Below are positions 29,643 through 38,233 of a stretch of DNA of 64,000 bases, one piece after another. Source of the DNA: Aminobacter sp. HY435 (GTDB lineage: Bacteria; Pseudomonadota; Alphaproteobacteria; Rhizobiales; Rhizobiaceae). Location: positions 124,001 through 188,000 of the forward strand of contig NZ_JANKZL010000013.1 of assembly GCF_027568395.1 (NCBI RefSeq), read 5' to 3'. The position numbers and the translations under genes were made by a program. Below the pieces are notes generated by a model. The model was not told the origin of the DNA. It did no database searches and saw only the letters and a program-made list of their open reading frames with translations. How positions within the stretch are numbered: position 1 is the first letter of the stretch; every line of letters begins with the position of its first letter.

Positions 29643-30890
29643 ATGAGTGGAATTCCGGATCTCGCCGCGATCGAGGCGATGGATGCTGCCGACGTGCTGC
29701 GTCCGATGCGCGACCGCTTTGTCCTGCCCGAGGGGCTGATTTATCTCGACGGCAATTCGCTGGGCGTGGCGTCTGCCGCCGCCTACGGCGAACTCGACAA
29801 GGCCGCCAGGGACGAATGGGGCCATGGCCTCATTCGCAGCTGGAACACTGCCGGCTGGTTCGACATGCCTGTCGAACTGGGTGACCAGATCGGCCGCCTG
29901 ATCGGCGCTGCCCCCGGCCAGACCGTGGTCACCGACACGACCTCGATCAACGTCTACAAGGCGCTGCACGCGGCGATGGGGCTGCGGCCGGGCCGTAACG
30001 TCATCGTTGCTGAAGGCGGCAGCTTCCCGACCGACCTCTACATGGCCGAAGGCGTGGCTTCGACCCGTCCGGGGGCGGTGCTGCGGCTCGAAGGGGTGGA
30101 TGCCCCGGCGATCGAGGAACTGATCGACGACAGCGTCGCCGTGGTCCTGGTCAACCACGTCAATTACAAGTCGGGTGAATTGCGCGACATGAAGGCCCTG
30201 ACCAAGCGCGCCCATGACGTTGGCGCGCTGGTGGTCTGGGATCTCTGCCACACGGCGGGTGCGCTGCCTGTCGATCTCGACGGGGCCAATGCCGACTTTG
30301 CCGTCGGCTGTACCTACAAGTACATCAATGGCGGCCCCGGTGCGCCGGCGTTCATCTATGTCGCCACGCGCCATCTGGCCGAAGCACGGCAGCCGCTCAG
30401 CGGCTGGTGGGGCCATGCCCGGCCCTTCGCCTTCGAGCAGGGCTATGCCGGCGATCCCGGCATCCGCCGCTTCCAGTGCGGCACGCAAGGTATCCTGTCG
30501 ATGCGCGCGCTGAAGGGCGCGCTCGACACCTGGAAGGACGTCGACATGCAGGCTCTTCGCAAGAAGAGCATCGCCTTGACCGATCTGTTCATCCATCTGG
30601 TCGAGGCGAAGTGCGCCGGTTTCGGGCTCAAGCTTGAAAGCCCGCGTGACGGCAACAAGCGCGGCAGCCAGGTGTCGTTCGAGCACGAAAACGCCTACGC
30701 CATCATGCAGGCGCTGATCGAGCGCGGCGTGATCGGCGATTTCCGCGCCCCGGCAACGATCCGCTTCGGCTTCACGCCGCTCTATATCGGCTTCAAGGAC
30801 GTCTGGAACGCGGTCGCCGTGCTCGAAGACATCCTACGCAGCCGCGCCTGGCAGGATCCCCGCTTCGCCGTCAGGTCGGCGGTGACGTGA
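29643..30890 (+). CDS. kynU: Kynureninase
   Basis: This 415-aa fold-type I PLP enzyme cleaves kynurenine to anthranilate and alanine in the cytoplasm. The PLP lysine is K226 within GCTYKYINGGPGAPAF, a motif characteristic of kynureninases; YLDGNSLG near the N-terminus and SGWWGHARPFAFEQGY also match. Length is typical. It is the last gene of the importer operon, so uptake of tryptophan or kynurenine is tied to its conversion. Anthranilate then feeds the CoA ligase at 58618-60243 and the monooxygenase/reductase at 20168-22495. Its 3' end lies 17 bp from an IS remnant, but the gene is intact. Confidence 0.95.
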   Translation: MSGIPDLAAIEAMDAADVLRPMRDRFVLPEGLIYLDGNSLGVASAAAYGELDKAARDEWGHGLIRSWNTAGWFDMPVELGDQIGRLIGAAPGQTVVTDTTSINVYKALHAAMGLRPGRNVIVAEGGSFPTDLYMAEGVASTRPGAVLRLEGVDAPAIEELIDDSVAVVLVNHVNYKSGELRDMKALTKRAHDVGALVVWDLCHTAGALPVDLDGANADFAVGCTYKYINGGPGAPAFIYVATRHLAEARQPLSGWWGHARPFAFEQGYAGDPGIRRFQCGTQGILSMRALKGALDTWKDVDMQALRKKSIALTDLFIHLVEAKCAGFGLKLESPRDGNKRGSQVSFEHENAYAIMQALIERGVIGDFRAPATIRFGFTPLYIGFKDVWNAVAVLEDILRSRAWQDPRFAVRSAVT

Positions 30891-30907
30891 TCAGAAGCGC
30901 ATCAGAA

Positions 30908-31120
30908 GGTTGTGTTGCAAGCTTTTTGATAGCCGCAGAATGGCCGATCACTTGGCGGATTTCAGGCGGCGATCGTCTCGGACTGCTCTTTCGGCGAAGG
31001 GGCTGAATTGCAGGCGAAGCGGCCCTGCAGCTTTCGCATCATCTGAACGATCTCGATGCCAGCCAGAGTAGCGGTTGCTGCCACGAACGCCTTGAAACCC
31101 AGCATCGGACGGACCCGCCG
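30908..31120 (-). mobile_element. IS6-like element remnant (3' end, 213 bp)
   Basis: This stretch is the reverse complement of the right 213 bp of the intact element at 38234-39056, without gaps. It includes the terminal inverted repeat (GGTTGTGTTGCAAGCTTTTT at 30908) and the last 52 codons of the transposase, with four amino-acid changes. Similarity stops abruptly at 31120. Its tip points left, toward kynureninase. It marks the left boundary of the 22-kb block and of the modification island. Confidence 0.9.
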
Positions 31121-31169
31121 GATGGCGGTCCATCCAAACAGACGGTCGGCAGGCGCGCGAAGCGCAGTG

Positions 31170-31841
31170 CTAAGATATGTTCGTTCCTGCATGAAGCGCA
31201 TGTAGAACGCTGACATGCGGCCCGTGATAGGGTGCCAGGAAGTCAAGCGACAGCCCTTCTTCAGCAAAAACTGCTTGTGAATATAGTTTCCGGCCTCCTG
31301 GTGAGGCGAGATGAGCGCTGCCGTTCAGCGCCTGGACGATCGCGATTACCCGATCCTGGCCGCGCAGCGAAGTATCGATTGCGAGACTGGAGCTTCGCAC
31401 GATCTTTGCGGGCAAGGTGTGAAGATCCGCAACCAGCCGCAGCCCCGCTTCCAGAAAATCGACCACCCCGGACAACGGCTGATGGAGGTGATCCAAGACC
31501 GCTTCGGCCGCGTAGCCCCTGCCTGCCGTCAACCATTCGTGGCGCCGCAACCGTCGATCCAGTTCGGCCCTGGCAGGGCCGGCGAAAGCCAGGTTCCTGA
31601 TCAATACATCCCGTGGCTGGTGGGCAAGTGGCAAGGTGAGCCATTCGGGCTTGCCCTGCGGACCATGGACCTCACAGCGGTGCACGCGGCCGCGGCGGTT
31701 GAACTGCACGCAGTCAAAGATGACGAACCAGTCTGCCTCAGCCAGAAGCCGGTAGTACCCTCCATACGGATAGAAATAGGGCTGCATGACGGCGACGACG
31801 CCGTCCCTCGCTGAAGTGTCAAATGCCGGACTGCGCTGCAA
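31170..31841 (-). CDS. WbqC-like family protein
   Basis: This 223-aa protein matches the WbqC family by its conserved start AVMQPYFYPYGGYYRLLAEADWFVIFDCVQFNRRGRVHR and by LRGQDRVIAIVQALNGSAHLASPGGRKLYS. WbqC proteins occur in O-antigen and capsule clusters with aminosugar genes; their reaction is not firmly established, and amino-acid transfer to an amino sugar has been suggested. The C-terminal 15 residues look shorter than in relatives. The stop lies 50 bp from the truncated IS copy, so the end may have been altered when the IS boundary formed. It is the last gene of a four-gene minus-strand operon. Confidence 0.8.
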   Translation of the reverse strand: MQRSPAFDTSARDGVVAVMQPYFYPYGGYYRLLAEADWFVIFDCVQFNRRGRVHRCEVHGPQGKPEWLTLPLAHQPRDVLIRNLAFAGPARAELDRRLRRHEWLTAGRGYAAEAVLDHLHQPLSGVVDFLEAGLRLVADLHTLPAKIVRSSSLAIDTSLRGQDRVIAIVQALNGSAHLASPGGRKLYSQAVFAEEGLSLDFLAPYHGPHVSVLHALHAGTNIS

Positions 31842-31847
31842 CGCCTC

Positions 31848-32801
31848 TCACCCTCCGACATTTGGGTAGAACGCATTGGCAAGGCCGACTACGTGCCGCC
31901 GCAACTTCTCCGATATCGGGTTTTTGAGCGGTACCGCGGTGAATGATTGAAAGCTCTGGCGGTCACACAAGAATCTGTTTCGATCGAATTCCTGTGTTCT
32001 CAAATAGTGAATCACCTTGACCTCATCTAGGTCGCCGAGACCGTTGGCGAGTACGAGATCGTCGTTCGCGCAATTGTAGGCGTGGCCGAGTTGGATGACG
32101 TTGGTGCCGCTGGCGGCGATGGCCAGGGACAACCCGATTTGTGCCTGAAAGCCGATGCCTTCTGGATACTCGCTTATCAGGAACTCGCGGGCAATCTCGG
32201 AATATTTTGCGGCAAGTGGCGCGATCCGTTGAAAAGCAAGCCGGTTGAATGCGACGAAGCCGTAATTGAAATAGGCGGGACAACGACCCCGACTGCCGTC
32301 CGATGCCAGCGAATAGCCCAAGTCTTTCCACTCTCCGACAACGCCGATCCTCGCCAGCAAACTGTTCCAAAGCGCATCGTTGATGGCTGCAATCGGTTTG
32401 GGCCACGGCTGGAAATGCGCCTGCAGTCCGGCTACGCTTGGCGGTGCACTGACAAGCGCCGCGAGCAGATTGTCGAAGCGATTGACCACGCAAGTGTCGG
32501 CATCGCACATGACGACAACATCGGCTCGCGGGCTTTCCTCATAGCGATCATTGCCCGATGCAATCAGCGGGTTGACCCGAACGCTCTCGTGATCGGCGAT
32601 GCGCCACTCCAGCGGATAGTCATGGCTCCATGGCACCTGCCGCAGCACCGTCTCGTAGTCTGCACCGTCGCCGACCGACACGATAATCCGCGCGCTCGAA
32701 AAAGGAGGGCCAAGCCGCGCCAGGGACATGGCTGCCAAGCGTACCATCGAAAACATGCCGGTGGTGGCCGAAATCGGAATGCGGAACTCGACGGTGGTCA
32801 T
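31848..32801 (-). CDS. Putative GT-A-fold glycosyltransferase
   Basis: This 317-aa protein begins MTTVEFRIPISATTGMFSMVRLAAMSL and contains a DxD-type motif in ADVVVMCDADTCVVNRFDNLL (about residue 95), as expected for metal-dependent nucleotide-sugar transferases, although I recognise no named family. The later segment NYGFVAFNRLAFQRIAPLAAKY resembles the acceptor-side region of GT-A enzymes. ATG 32799-32801 overlaps the beta-propeller gene by 4 nt; a longer open frame upstream lies inside that gene and is rejected. It would add a sugar to a small molecule or glycan made by this island. No membrane segment is seen. Confidence 0.6.
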   Translation of the reverse strand: MTTVEFRIPISATTGMFSMVRLAAMSLARLGPPFSSARIIVSVGDGADYETVLRQVPWSHDYPLEWRIADHESVRVNPLIASGNDRYEESPRADVVVMCDADTCVVNRFDNLLAALVSAPPSVAGLQAHFQPWPKPIAAINDALWNSLLARIGVVGEWKDLGYSLASDGSRGRCPAYFNYGFVAFNRLAFQRIAPLAAKYSEIAREFLISEYPEGIGFQAQIGLSLAIAASGTNVIQLGHAYNCANDDLVLANGLGDLDEVKVIHYLRTQEFDRNRFLCDRQSFQSFTAVPLKNPISEKLRRHVVGLANAFYPNVGG

Positions 32802-33832
32802 GCGTGCATCTTGTTGTGGCTGGGGGTGCTGGAGTTGGGCCCGACCAGCAGTGCGCCACCTGGAAGCCTGGCTCGACCGAAGCCGCCGCGGCCAAACCCG
32901 TTGCCGTTGTAAAGCATGACAAGATCCTCTCCCAAGGCCTCGACCGCGGGGTAGGCCTGCATCCATTCGTCCCAGTCCTCCCTGGACGGAGGGTTCGCAA
33001 ATGCAACTTCCTGGCGCCCTATCTCGGCCAGCCCTCGCTCACAAAGGGTGGCTCCCTGCAGGCGATAGGCAGTCTGGCCAGGCTCTCGAAAGCGTTGCGC
33101 GCCACGACTGCAGAACCATAGATGCCGGCTACTGCCTCCGTGCAGAACCGAAGCCCGTGTCAAGCCGGCGCTCTCTCTTGTGAGACCGATTACCAGCCGT
33201 GTGTTCAGGCTCCAGAAAATACCGTCGTCCGAACGCGTATGTCGCAAAGCGTAGTGCGGTTCCAACTGCCCATCGGTCTCGCGCCAGCCGACGCCGCTGG
33301 AGTACCACATCTCGAACCCGCTGGATGTCTGGCGAACGCATGGCGTCGACATGAACCACGGATCATGCGGGCCGGTGGCCAAAAGCGGCCCGTCGGTAAC
33401 TCGCCTGAAGCTGTGCCCATTGTCATCGCTGACAGCCAGCCCAATTGCCAATTGGTAAGGCAGATCGGCCCCGCGAACCATCCCGGTGTAATAGAGGTAG
33501 ACCTGAGAGCCGACCATCAATGCCGTTGCTGGCCCCATGCCGTGGCTGTCGAAGGCTCCCGGCGGTCCATCCTCCAGCACCTGTTCCGAGGAAACGCCCA
33601 GGACACGAAATTCGTCCAATGGGTCAAGATCCGCATACATGATGCGGCTTCGAGGGCCCTCTGCTCTGGCGGCGAAGTAGACCCGCCAATGGCGGTCGCT
33701 CAGACGGAGTATGGTAGGCGCTTGCGCATGGCTCAGCCACCATCGGTGCTCACGAGGCGGCGCCAATACAAGACCCTCGCGACGCCACGGGTTGGTCCGC
33801 AACGCTGCGGCTCTACTATCTCCACCAGCCAT
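32798..33832 (-). CDS. Five-bladed beta-propeller protein of GH43/GH32 type
   Basis: This 344-aa protein has the repeated blade pattern of furanosidase-like propellers: WWLSHAQAPTILRLSDRHWRVYFAAR, SHGMGPATALMVGSQVYLYYTGM, PWFMSTPCVRQTSSGFEMWYSSGVGW and MQAYPAVEALGEDLVMLYNGNG. Acidic residues at blade starts are not clearly conserved as in active GH43 enzymes, so it may be a lectin-like or transferase-related propeller instead. Such proteins are common beside glycosyltransferases in polysaccharide loci. No signal peptide is present, so it acts in the cytoplasm. It lies 4 nt after the acyltransferase gene. Confidence 0.6.
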   Translation of the reverse strand: MAGGDSRAAALRTNPWRREGLVLAPPREHRWWLSHAQAPTILRLSDRHWRVYFAARAEGPRSRIMYADLDPLDEFRVLGVSSEQVLEDGPPGAFDSHGMGPATALMVGSQVYLYYTGMVRGADLPYQLAIGLAVSDDNGHSFRRVTDGPLLATGPHDPWFMSTPCVRQTSSGFEMWYSSGVGWRETDGQLEPHYALRHTRSDDGIFWSLNTRLVIGLTRESAGLTRASVLHGGSSRHLWFCSRGAQRFREPGQTAYRLQGATLCERGLAEIGRQEVAFANPPSREDWDEWMQAYPAVEALGEDLVMLYNGNGFGRGGFGRARLPGGALLVGPNSSTPSHNKMHA

Positions 33833-33836
33833 GTGT

Positions 33837-34499
33837 TCAGATCAGTCTCTTGATGCGCGACGCAGGATAGGGCCCGACCGGATCGCCTCGAGCCGGGATG
33901 ACGCTCTCAGCCGGCAAGTCGCGGGTCACCAGAACCCGGCTGCCGAGAAAACAGCCGTCGCCGACAGTCACGCCATTCTCGACGCCGACCTTGCCAGCCA
34001 GGAAGCAACGCTCGCCGATCCTCGTGCTGCCGCCCAGCCCGACATGGGATGCCAGAAAGCTATAGTCGCCGATCACGCTGTGGTGTCCGATGTGGTTGTT
34101 GCTCCACATCATGACGCCTGCGCCGACCCGGACAAACGGCTGCAGCGTGTTGCCTTCGAGGATAAAGCAGTTCTCGCCGATCGCCGTCGTATAGATGTGG
34201 CATGCGGGATGTATGAAACTTGCAAAGGAATAGCCCCGCCTCACTCCCTCCAGATGGCGGTCGCGACGGAATTCGTTCAGGCGACGATAGCTGAGCGGCC
34301 CCAGGAGCTTCGCCTGGCCCGGCGGATAATGTTGCTCAAGTGTTTCCCACGACACCAGCGGTAGGCCCGCAAAGCTGCCCATAGTTCTATAGCTGGCATC
34401 GACAGTGAAGCCGACGACCCGGTCCGGGCCATGTGCGTCGATGTAGGTCTTCGCTACCTCGGCAATCTGGCCGGCGCCGAAAATAACGATATCAGCCAT
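33837..34499 (-). CDS. NeuD/PglD-like left-handed beta-helix acyltransferase
   Basis: This 220-aa protein has an N-terminal Rossmann-like segment (MADIVIFGAGQIAEVAKTYIDAHG) and a C-terminal hexapeptide-repeat beta-helix (IGENCFILEGNTLQPFVRVGAGVMMWSNNHIGHHSVIGDYSFLA and further turns), the NeuD/PglD layout. The catalytic histidine is probably within NNHIGHHS. These enzymes transfer an acetyl or other acyl group to an amino sugar. The ATG at 34497-34499 fits the family start. It is the first gene of the minus-strand operon, divergent from the radical SAM gene. Confidence 0.82.
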   Translation of the reverse strand: MADIVIFGAGQIAEVAKTYIDAHGPDRVVGFTVDASYRTMGSFAGLPLVSWETLEQHYPPGQAKLLGPLSYRRLNEFRRDRHLEGVRRGYSFASFIHPACHIYTTAIGENCFILEGNTLQPFVRVGAGVMMWSNNHIGHHSVIGDYSFLASHVGLGGSTRIGERCFLAGKVGVENGVTVGDGCFLGSRVLVTRDLPAESVIPARGDPVGPYPASRIKRLI

Positions 34500-34506
34500 G
34501 CGCTGG

Positions 34507-34523
34507 ACACTTCTTTCAAGTGT
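34507..34523. promoter_or_regulatory. Perfect palindrome between the divergent island operons
   Basis: ACACTT and AAGTGT arms flank a 5-bp spacer (17 bp in all), 8 bp upstream of the acyltransferase ATG and about 65 bp upstream of the radical SAM start. It could be a shared operator or a leader hairpin of the acyltransferase message. No regulator gene lies in the island. Confidence 0.4.
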
Positions 34524-34587
34524 AATACCGGTGGGATTTACTGGCGCCGTCGTTGCATATGACAGGCACGCATGCCAAGAGAAAACC

Positions 34588-36237
34588 GTGAGTGTGATCA
34601 AAAGCAGCGTAGAGTTTCAATGGGATGGCGCCGCAACCAGGCGGCGAACTCTTGCTATTTGTCTGATAAATCCGAAATTTGAACCATCCTTCTGGGGGCA
34701 CGACCATGCGCTGCCGCTGATGCATGGCGACAAGCGCTGCTGGATGGTCACTGGCGCCCTGCCGGCGCTGGCAGGCCTCGTGCCGCAGGGTCATCACATC
34801 GAACTGATCGACGAAAACATCGAGGAAATCGACTTCGACGACCTGCGCCGCTTCGATATCATCGGGCTGACCGGGATGATCATCCAGGACAAGCGGATGA
34901 AGGAGCTGCTGCACAAGCTCAAAAGCATGCCAGGGGTCGTGGTGGTCGGCGGCCCCTATGTGTCGGTCCAGCCCGAATCGTTTGCCGGCCTTTGCGATGT
35001 CCGCTTCGTCGGCGAGGCTGAAGAGACTTGGCCAGCCTTCATAAACGCGCTTGCCGAGGGCGCCCCGACGCTTGAGTTGTACCGGCAGAAGGACCGGACC
35101 GACATGTCGACGGTCCCGCCGGCGCGCTACGACCTCATCAAGTCGCAGCATTACATGATGGCCTCGATACAGTTTTCACGCGGCTGCCCATTCCGTTGTG
35201 AATTCTGCGACATCATCACGGTGTTCGGCCGGCGTCCGCGCCTGAAAACCTCCGAACAGCTCATCCGGGAGCTGGAAGGCGTGCGGCGGGCAGGATTTCG
35301 CGTCTGCTTCCTCGTCGATGACAACTTCATCGGCAACAAGGTCGAGGCCAAGAAGTTCCTGCGCAAGCTGATTGAATGGCAGCAGCAGAATGACTACCCG
35401 CTGCAGCTATTCACCGAGGTCAGCATCAATTTGGCGGACGATCAGGAACTCATGGACCTGATGCTGGAAGCGAATTTCCTGCAGATATTCACCGGCGTTG
35501 AATCGCCTCGCGCTGCCTCGCTGAACGAGACGCTGAAGACCCAGAACACGCGGGGCGACGGCCTGGTGGACAAGCTGAGGCGCATCCGTGACAGCGGCTT
35601 CGTGATCACGGCAGGTTTTATCGTCGGGTTCGACAATGACGACGCGCAGATTTTCGACGAGCAGTATGCTTTCATCCAGGAGATGGGGATCGCCCAGGCG
35701 ATCGTCGGCATCCTCACGCCGATTCCGTCCACTCCGCTCTATGACAGGCTGAAGGCGGAAGGCCGTCTCGACTTCGGCCACCCCGAAGTGGCATTCCTGC
35801 CAAAGCAGATGAGCCGCGAAGAGCTTGCCAGCGGGCACGAAGCCTTGATGCTCAGGCTGTTTGAACCAAATGCCTTTTTCGGTCGTCTGCTGCACGGCTA
35901 CAAGGCATCGGACTCGTTCCGCAAGCGGCGGGCGGCGCTAGCGGCGACGTTTCGCCGGCCGACTTTGACCGAAGCCATGGCGCGGCGTGTTGGCGGTTGG
36001 ATGATGGCCGCGAAGCTGGTCCGCGAGTTGGCCAGGCATGGACGTCTGCGCGAAGTGGGCCTCGCCTATCTTCGTTCCTATGTTGGCGACAATCTGCGGC
36101 TGGGCGGTGACGCCATTCCGTTTCCGAGTTTCGTACAACTTTGCGCAATTCACTGGCATTACTACAACATCGCCAGGCAAGAGCGTAAGACGTTCGGCAT
36201 AGCGCAGCCGGGCGAGTTTCCACTGGCGGCCGAATAA
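34588..36237 (+). CDS. B12-binding-domain radical SAM protein (DUF4070 type)
   Basis: About 549 aa. An N-terminal cobalamin-binding-like Rossmann domain (LAICLINPKFEPSFWGHDHALPLM to about residue 180) is followed by a radical SAM barrel with the cluster motif CPFRCEFC in FSRGCPFRCEFCDIITVFG, and a C-terminal DUF4070-like helical region. Relatives include HpnP-type C-methylases and BchE. The B12 domain shows no DxHxxG motif, as in that subgroup. It could C-methylate, cyclise or rearrange an unactivated carbon. The frame is open from 34498, but GTG 34588 or GTG 34594 is the likely start; no strong ribosome site decides. It is followed after 52 nt by the methyltransferase-aminotransferase gene. 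Confidence 0.85.
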   Translation: MSVIKSSVEFQWDGAATRRRTLAICLINPKFEPSFWGHDHALPLMHGDKRCWMVTGALPALAGLVPQGHHIELIDENIEEIDFDDLRRFDIIGLTGMIIQDKRMKELLHKLKSMPGVVVVGGPYVSVQPESFAGLCDVRFVGEAEETWPAFINALAEGAPTLELYRQKDRTDMSTVPPARYDLIKSQHYMMASIQFSRGCPFRCEFCDIITVFGRRPRLKTSEQLIRELEGVRRAGFRVCFLVDDNFIGNKVEAKKFLRKLIEWQQQNDYPLQLFTEVSINLADDQELMDLMLEANFLQIFTGVESPRAASLNETLKTQNTRGDGLVDKLRRIRDSGFVITAGFIVGFDNDDAQIFDEQYAFIQEMGIAQAIVGILTPIPSTPLYDRLKAEGRLDFGHPEVAFLPKQMSREELASGHEALMLRLFEPNAFFGRLLHGYKASDSFRKRRAALAATFRRPTLTEAMARRVGGWMMAAKLVRELARHGRLREVGLAYLRSYVGDNLRLGGDAIPFPSFVQLCAIHWHYYNIARQERKTFGIAQPGEFPLAAE

Positions 36238-36289
36238 GCTTCAATCATGCCGTCCCACGCCATTCGCTTAGTACGTGCCTAGCCGGTCG

Positions 36290-38104
36290 ATGGACGCTTC
36301 CCGTATCTTGCTTGACTATTATGATAGCCGTCTCGCGCTCCATGGCGACACGGCCCGCGGCGCGGCATGGCCGGACGAGCAAGGCCGAACGGTGCGCTTC
36401 GCCGTTGGCCTAGAGATCATCGACAGGGCAAGTCGAGGACGTCCGATTACCCTGGTCGATTTCGGGTGCGGGACCGGCGAGCTTTACCGGCATATCCGTG
36501 ACCGGGGCCTAGACCACATCACTTACATCGGCGTGGATCGGTCCGAGTCGGCTCTCGCCATGGCCAGAACGAAGTTCCCGGGCGTGCCCTTTCACGCCTC
36601 GGACATACTCGACTGTCCAGACAGTGCCCCGGACGTTCTGTCGTGCGATTATGTCTTCGCCAACGGCCTTTTCAACGTCAAGCACACGCTCGATCATGAC
36701 GCCATGTGGCGCTACATGACAGCCACCTTGGATGTGCTCTGGAGCAAGGCACGGGGCGGAATCGTGTTCAATGTGATGTCAAAGATCGTCGACTGGGAGC
36801 GGGACGATCTGTTTCATGTTTCCTACGACGATCTGGCGCGATTTCTCACGGGACTGGCGGGGCGCTCCATCGGCTTTCGGGCCGACTATGGGCTCTACGA
36901 ACTGATGGCCTATGCCCTCAGACAGCACGTCGGCTTGTCCGAGATTTCCAATGATCGAACAGAGGAAATTCGAGCGGAAACGGACAACAAAATCCCCGTA
37001 AGCCGCCCGAAATTGCCTTCTGCCGAGCGTCTTCGGCCCTATCTGTCGATGATTGATCGCAACCGCTGGTACTCCAACACCGGCGATATGGTCAGACTTC
37101 TGACGAAACGACTTTCAAGTTTCGTCGGCGCAAGCCCCGACTGCTTGCGGCTTGCCTCGTCCGGAACCTCGGCGCTTCATGGCGCGATTCTCGCAACGGC
37201 GGGCCGCGCGCACTCTGCCCGACCGCTGGCGCTTTGTGCTGCCTATACCTTCGTGGCGACGGCGGCTGCTGCCGAACAGGCCGGCTACCAGCCATATCTC
37301 GTCGACGTAGATCCGGCTTCCTGGGCGCTCGAACCAGCGATGCTCAGAAACCATCCGATGCTCGGCAAGACAGGGATTGTCCTGGTCACGGCACCTTATG
37401 GCCGTCCCGTACGACAAGCGCCGTGGCAGGAGTTTTCGCAAGCCACCGGAATACCGGTCATCATCGACGCTGCCGCAGCTTTCGACCGCATCCTCGAGTC
37501 GCCCGCGGAGTTCCTCGGCAATGTTCCGGTTGTCGTGAGTTTCCACGCGACAAAGGCCTTTGGGACCGCAGAGGGCGGGGCTGCGTTGAGCACGGACGCT
37601 GAGTTCCTCGATTGCTTTCACGCCTCGCTCAATTTCGGCTTCCTCGGCTCTCGTGAAAGCCGGCTGCCAAGTACCAATGGCAAGATGAGCGAATACCATG
37701 CTGCTGTCGGCCTTGCGGAACTCGATGGCTGGGGTGCAAAGGCGGCCGGCTTCAGCCGGGTCGCCGAGACATACCGTCGGCTGTCCGAACGCTGCGGCCT
37801 CGCTGGCAGGATCGTCGCGGCCCCGGAGATCGGGTCGTGTTACGCATTGTTCGAAAGCGACAGTGCCGAGGAGGTGGCAGCGGTCGAACGGATGCTGCGC
37901 GACGCGCGAATTGGCTGTCGTTTCTGGTATGGGCTTGGTCTGCATCGTGAGCCCTATCTCAGCCGTGCCCCTCGCGACCCGCTGCCTAATACGGAGCATG
38001 TCGCCAGTCGCCTGATTGGCCTGCCGGTGGCCCCCGATCTTTCTGATGTGGATATCAGCCGTGTCGTCAATGCCGTAGCGAGTGGCGTTGGCCCAATGTG
38101 GTGA
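36290..38104 (+). CDS. Methyltransferase-aminotransferase fusion (SAM MTase + DegT/DnrJ)
   Basis: This 604-aa protein joins two enzymes. Residues about 1-225 are a class I SAM methyltransferase (motif I VDFGCGTGELYRHI at about 55-68; a following acidic GVDRSESALAMA). Residues about 240-604 are a DegT/DnrJ/EryC1 sugar aminotransferase with PLP lysine K422 in SFHATKAFGTAEGGAAL and the aspartate of IPVIIDAAAAFD. ATG 36290 is preferred over an upstream GTG at 36275. Such aminotransferases make amino sugars or aminocyclitols from keto precursors; the fused methyltransferase could N-, O- or C-methylate the same product. I know of no standard enzyme with this exact pairing. Confidence 0.85.
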   Translation: MDASRILLDYYDSRLALHGDTARGAAWPDEQGRTVRFAVGLEIIDRASRGRPITLVDFGCGTGELYRHIRDRGLDHITYIGVDRSESALAMARTKFPGVPFHASDILDCPDSAPDVLSCDYVFANGLFNVKHTLDHDAMWRYMTATLDVLWSKARGGIVFNVMSKIVDWERDDLFHVSYDDLARFLTGLAGRSIGFRADYGLYELMAYALRQHVGLSEISNDRTEEIRAETDNKIPVSRPKLPSAERLRPYLSMIDRNRWYSNTGDMVRLLTKRLSSFVGASPDCLRLASSGTSALHGAILATAGRAHSARPLALCAAYTFVATAAAAEQAGYQPYLVDVDPASWALEPAMLRNHPMLGKTGIVLVTAPYGRPVRQAPWQEFSQATGIPVIIDAAAAFDRILESPAEFLGNVPVVVSFHATKAFGTAEGGAALSTDAEFLDCFHASLNFGFLGSRESRLPSTNGKMSEYHAAVGLAELDGWGAKAAGFSRVAETYRRLSERCGLAGRIVAAPEIGSCYALFESDSAEEVAAVERMLRDARIGCRFWYGLGLHREPYLSRAPRDPLPNTEHVASRLIGLPVAPDLSDVDISRVVNAVASGVGPMW

Positions 38105-38233
38105 CTGGGTGAGCTCGCGCCAATTTGATGACGGGGAACAGGGCGCGCTCAGCCAATGAACCGTGGCGGGTCTGCCGGAGATCGTGTTGGTTTCAGTTTA
38201 GTTCACCCGAGTCTCTCCTAGAGCAATTGGCTG
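38105..38233. other. Short gap between island and intact IS copy
   Basis: This 129-bp stretch holds no gene. It is less GC-rich than the surroundings and shows no recognisable element; no 8-bp duplication of IS-flanking sequence is found (ATTGGCTG on the left of the IS versus TTGGGTGC on the right). Confidence 0.5.

Noticed and set aside
30962-31267. 101-codon minus-strand frame as a gene
   Set aside because: Its C-terminal half is the truncated transposase end and its N-terminal half lies in the WbqC gene region; it is a chance fusion at the IS boundary.
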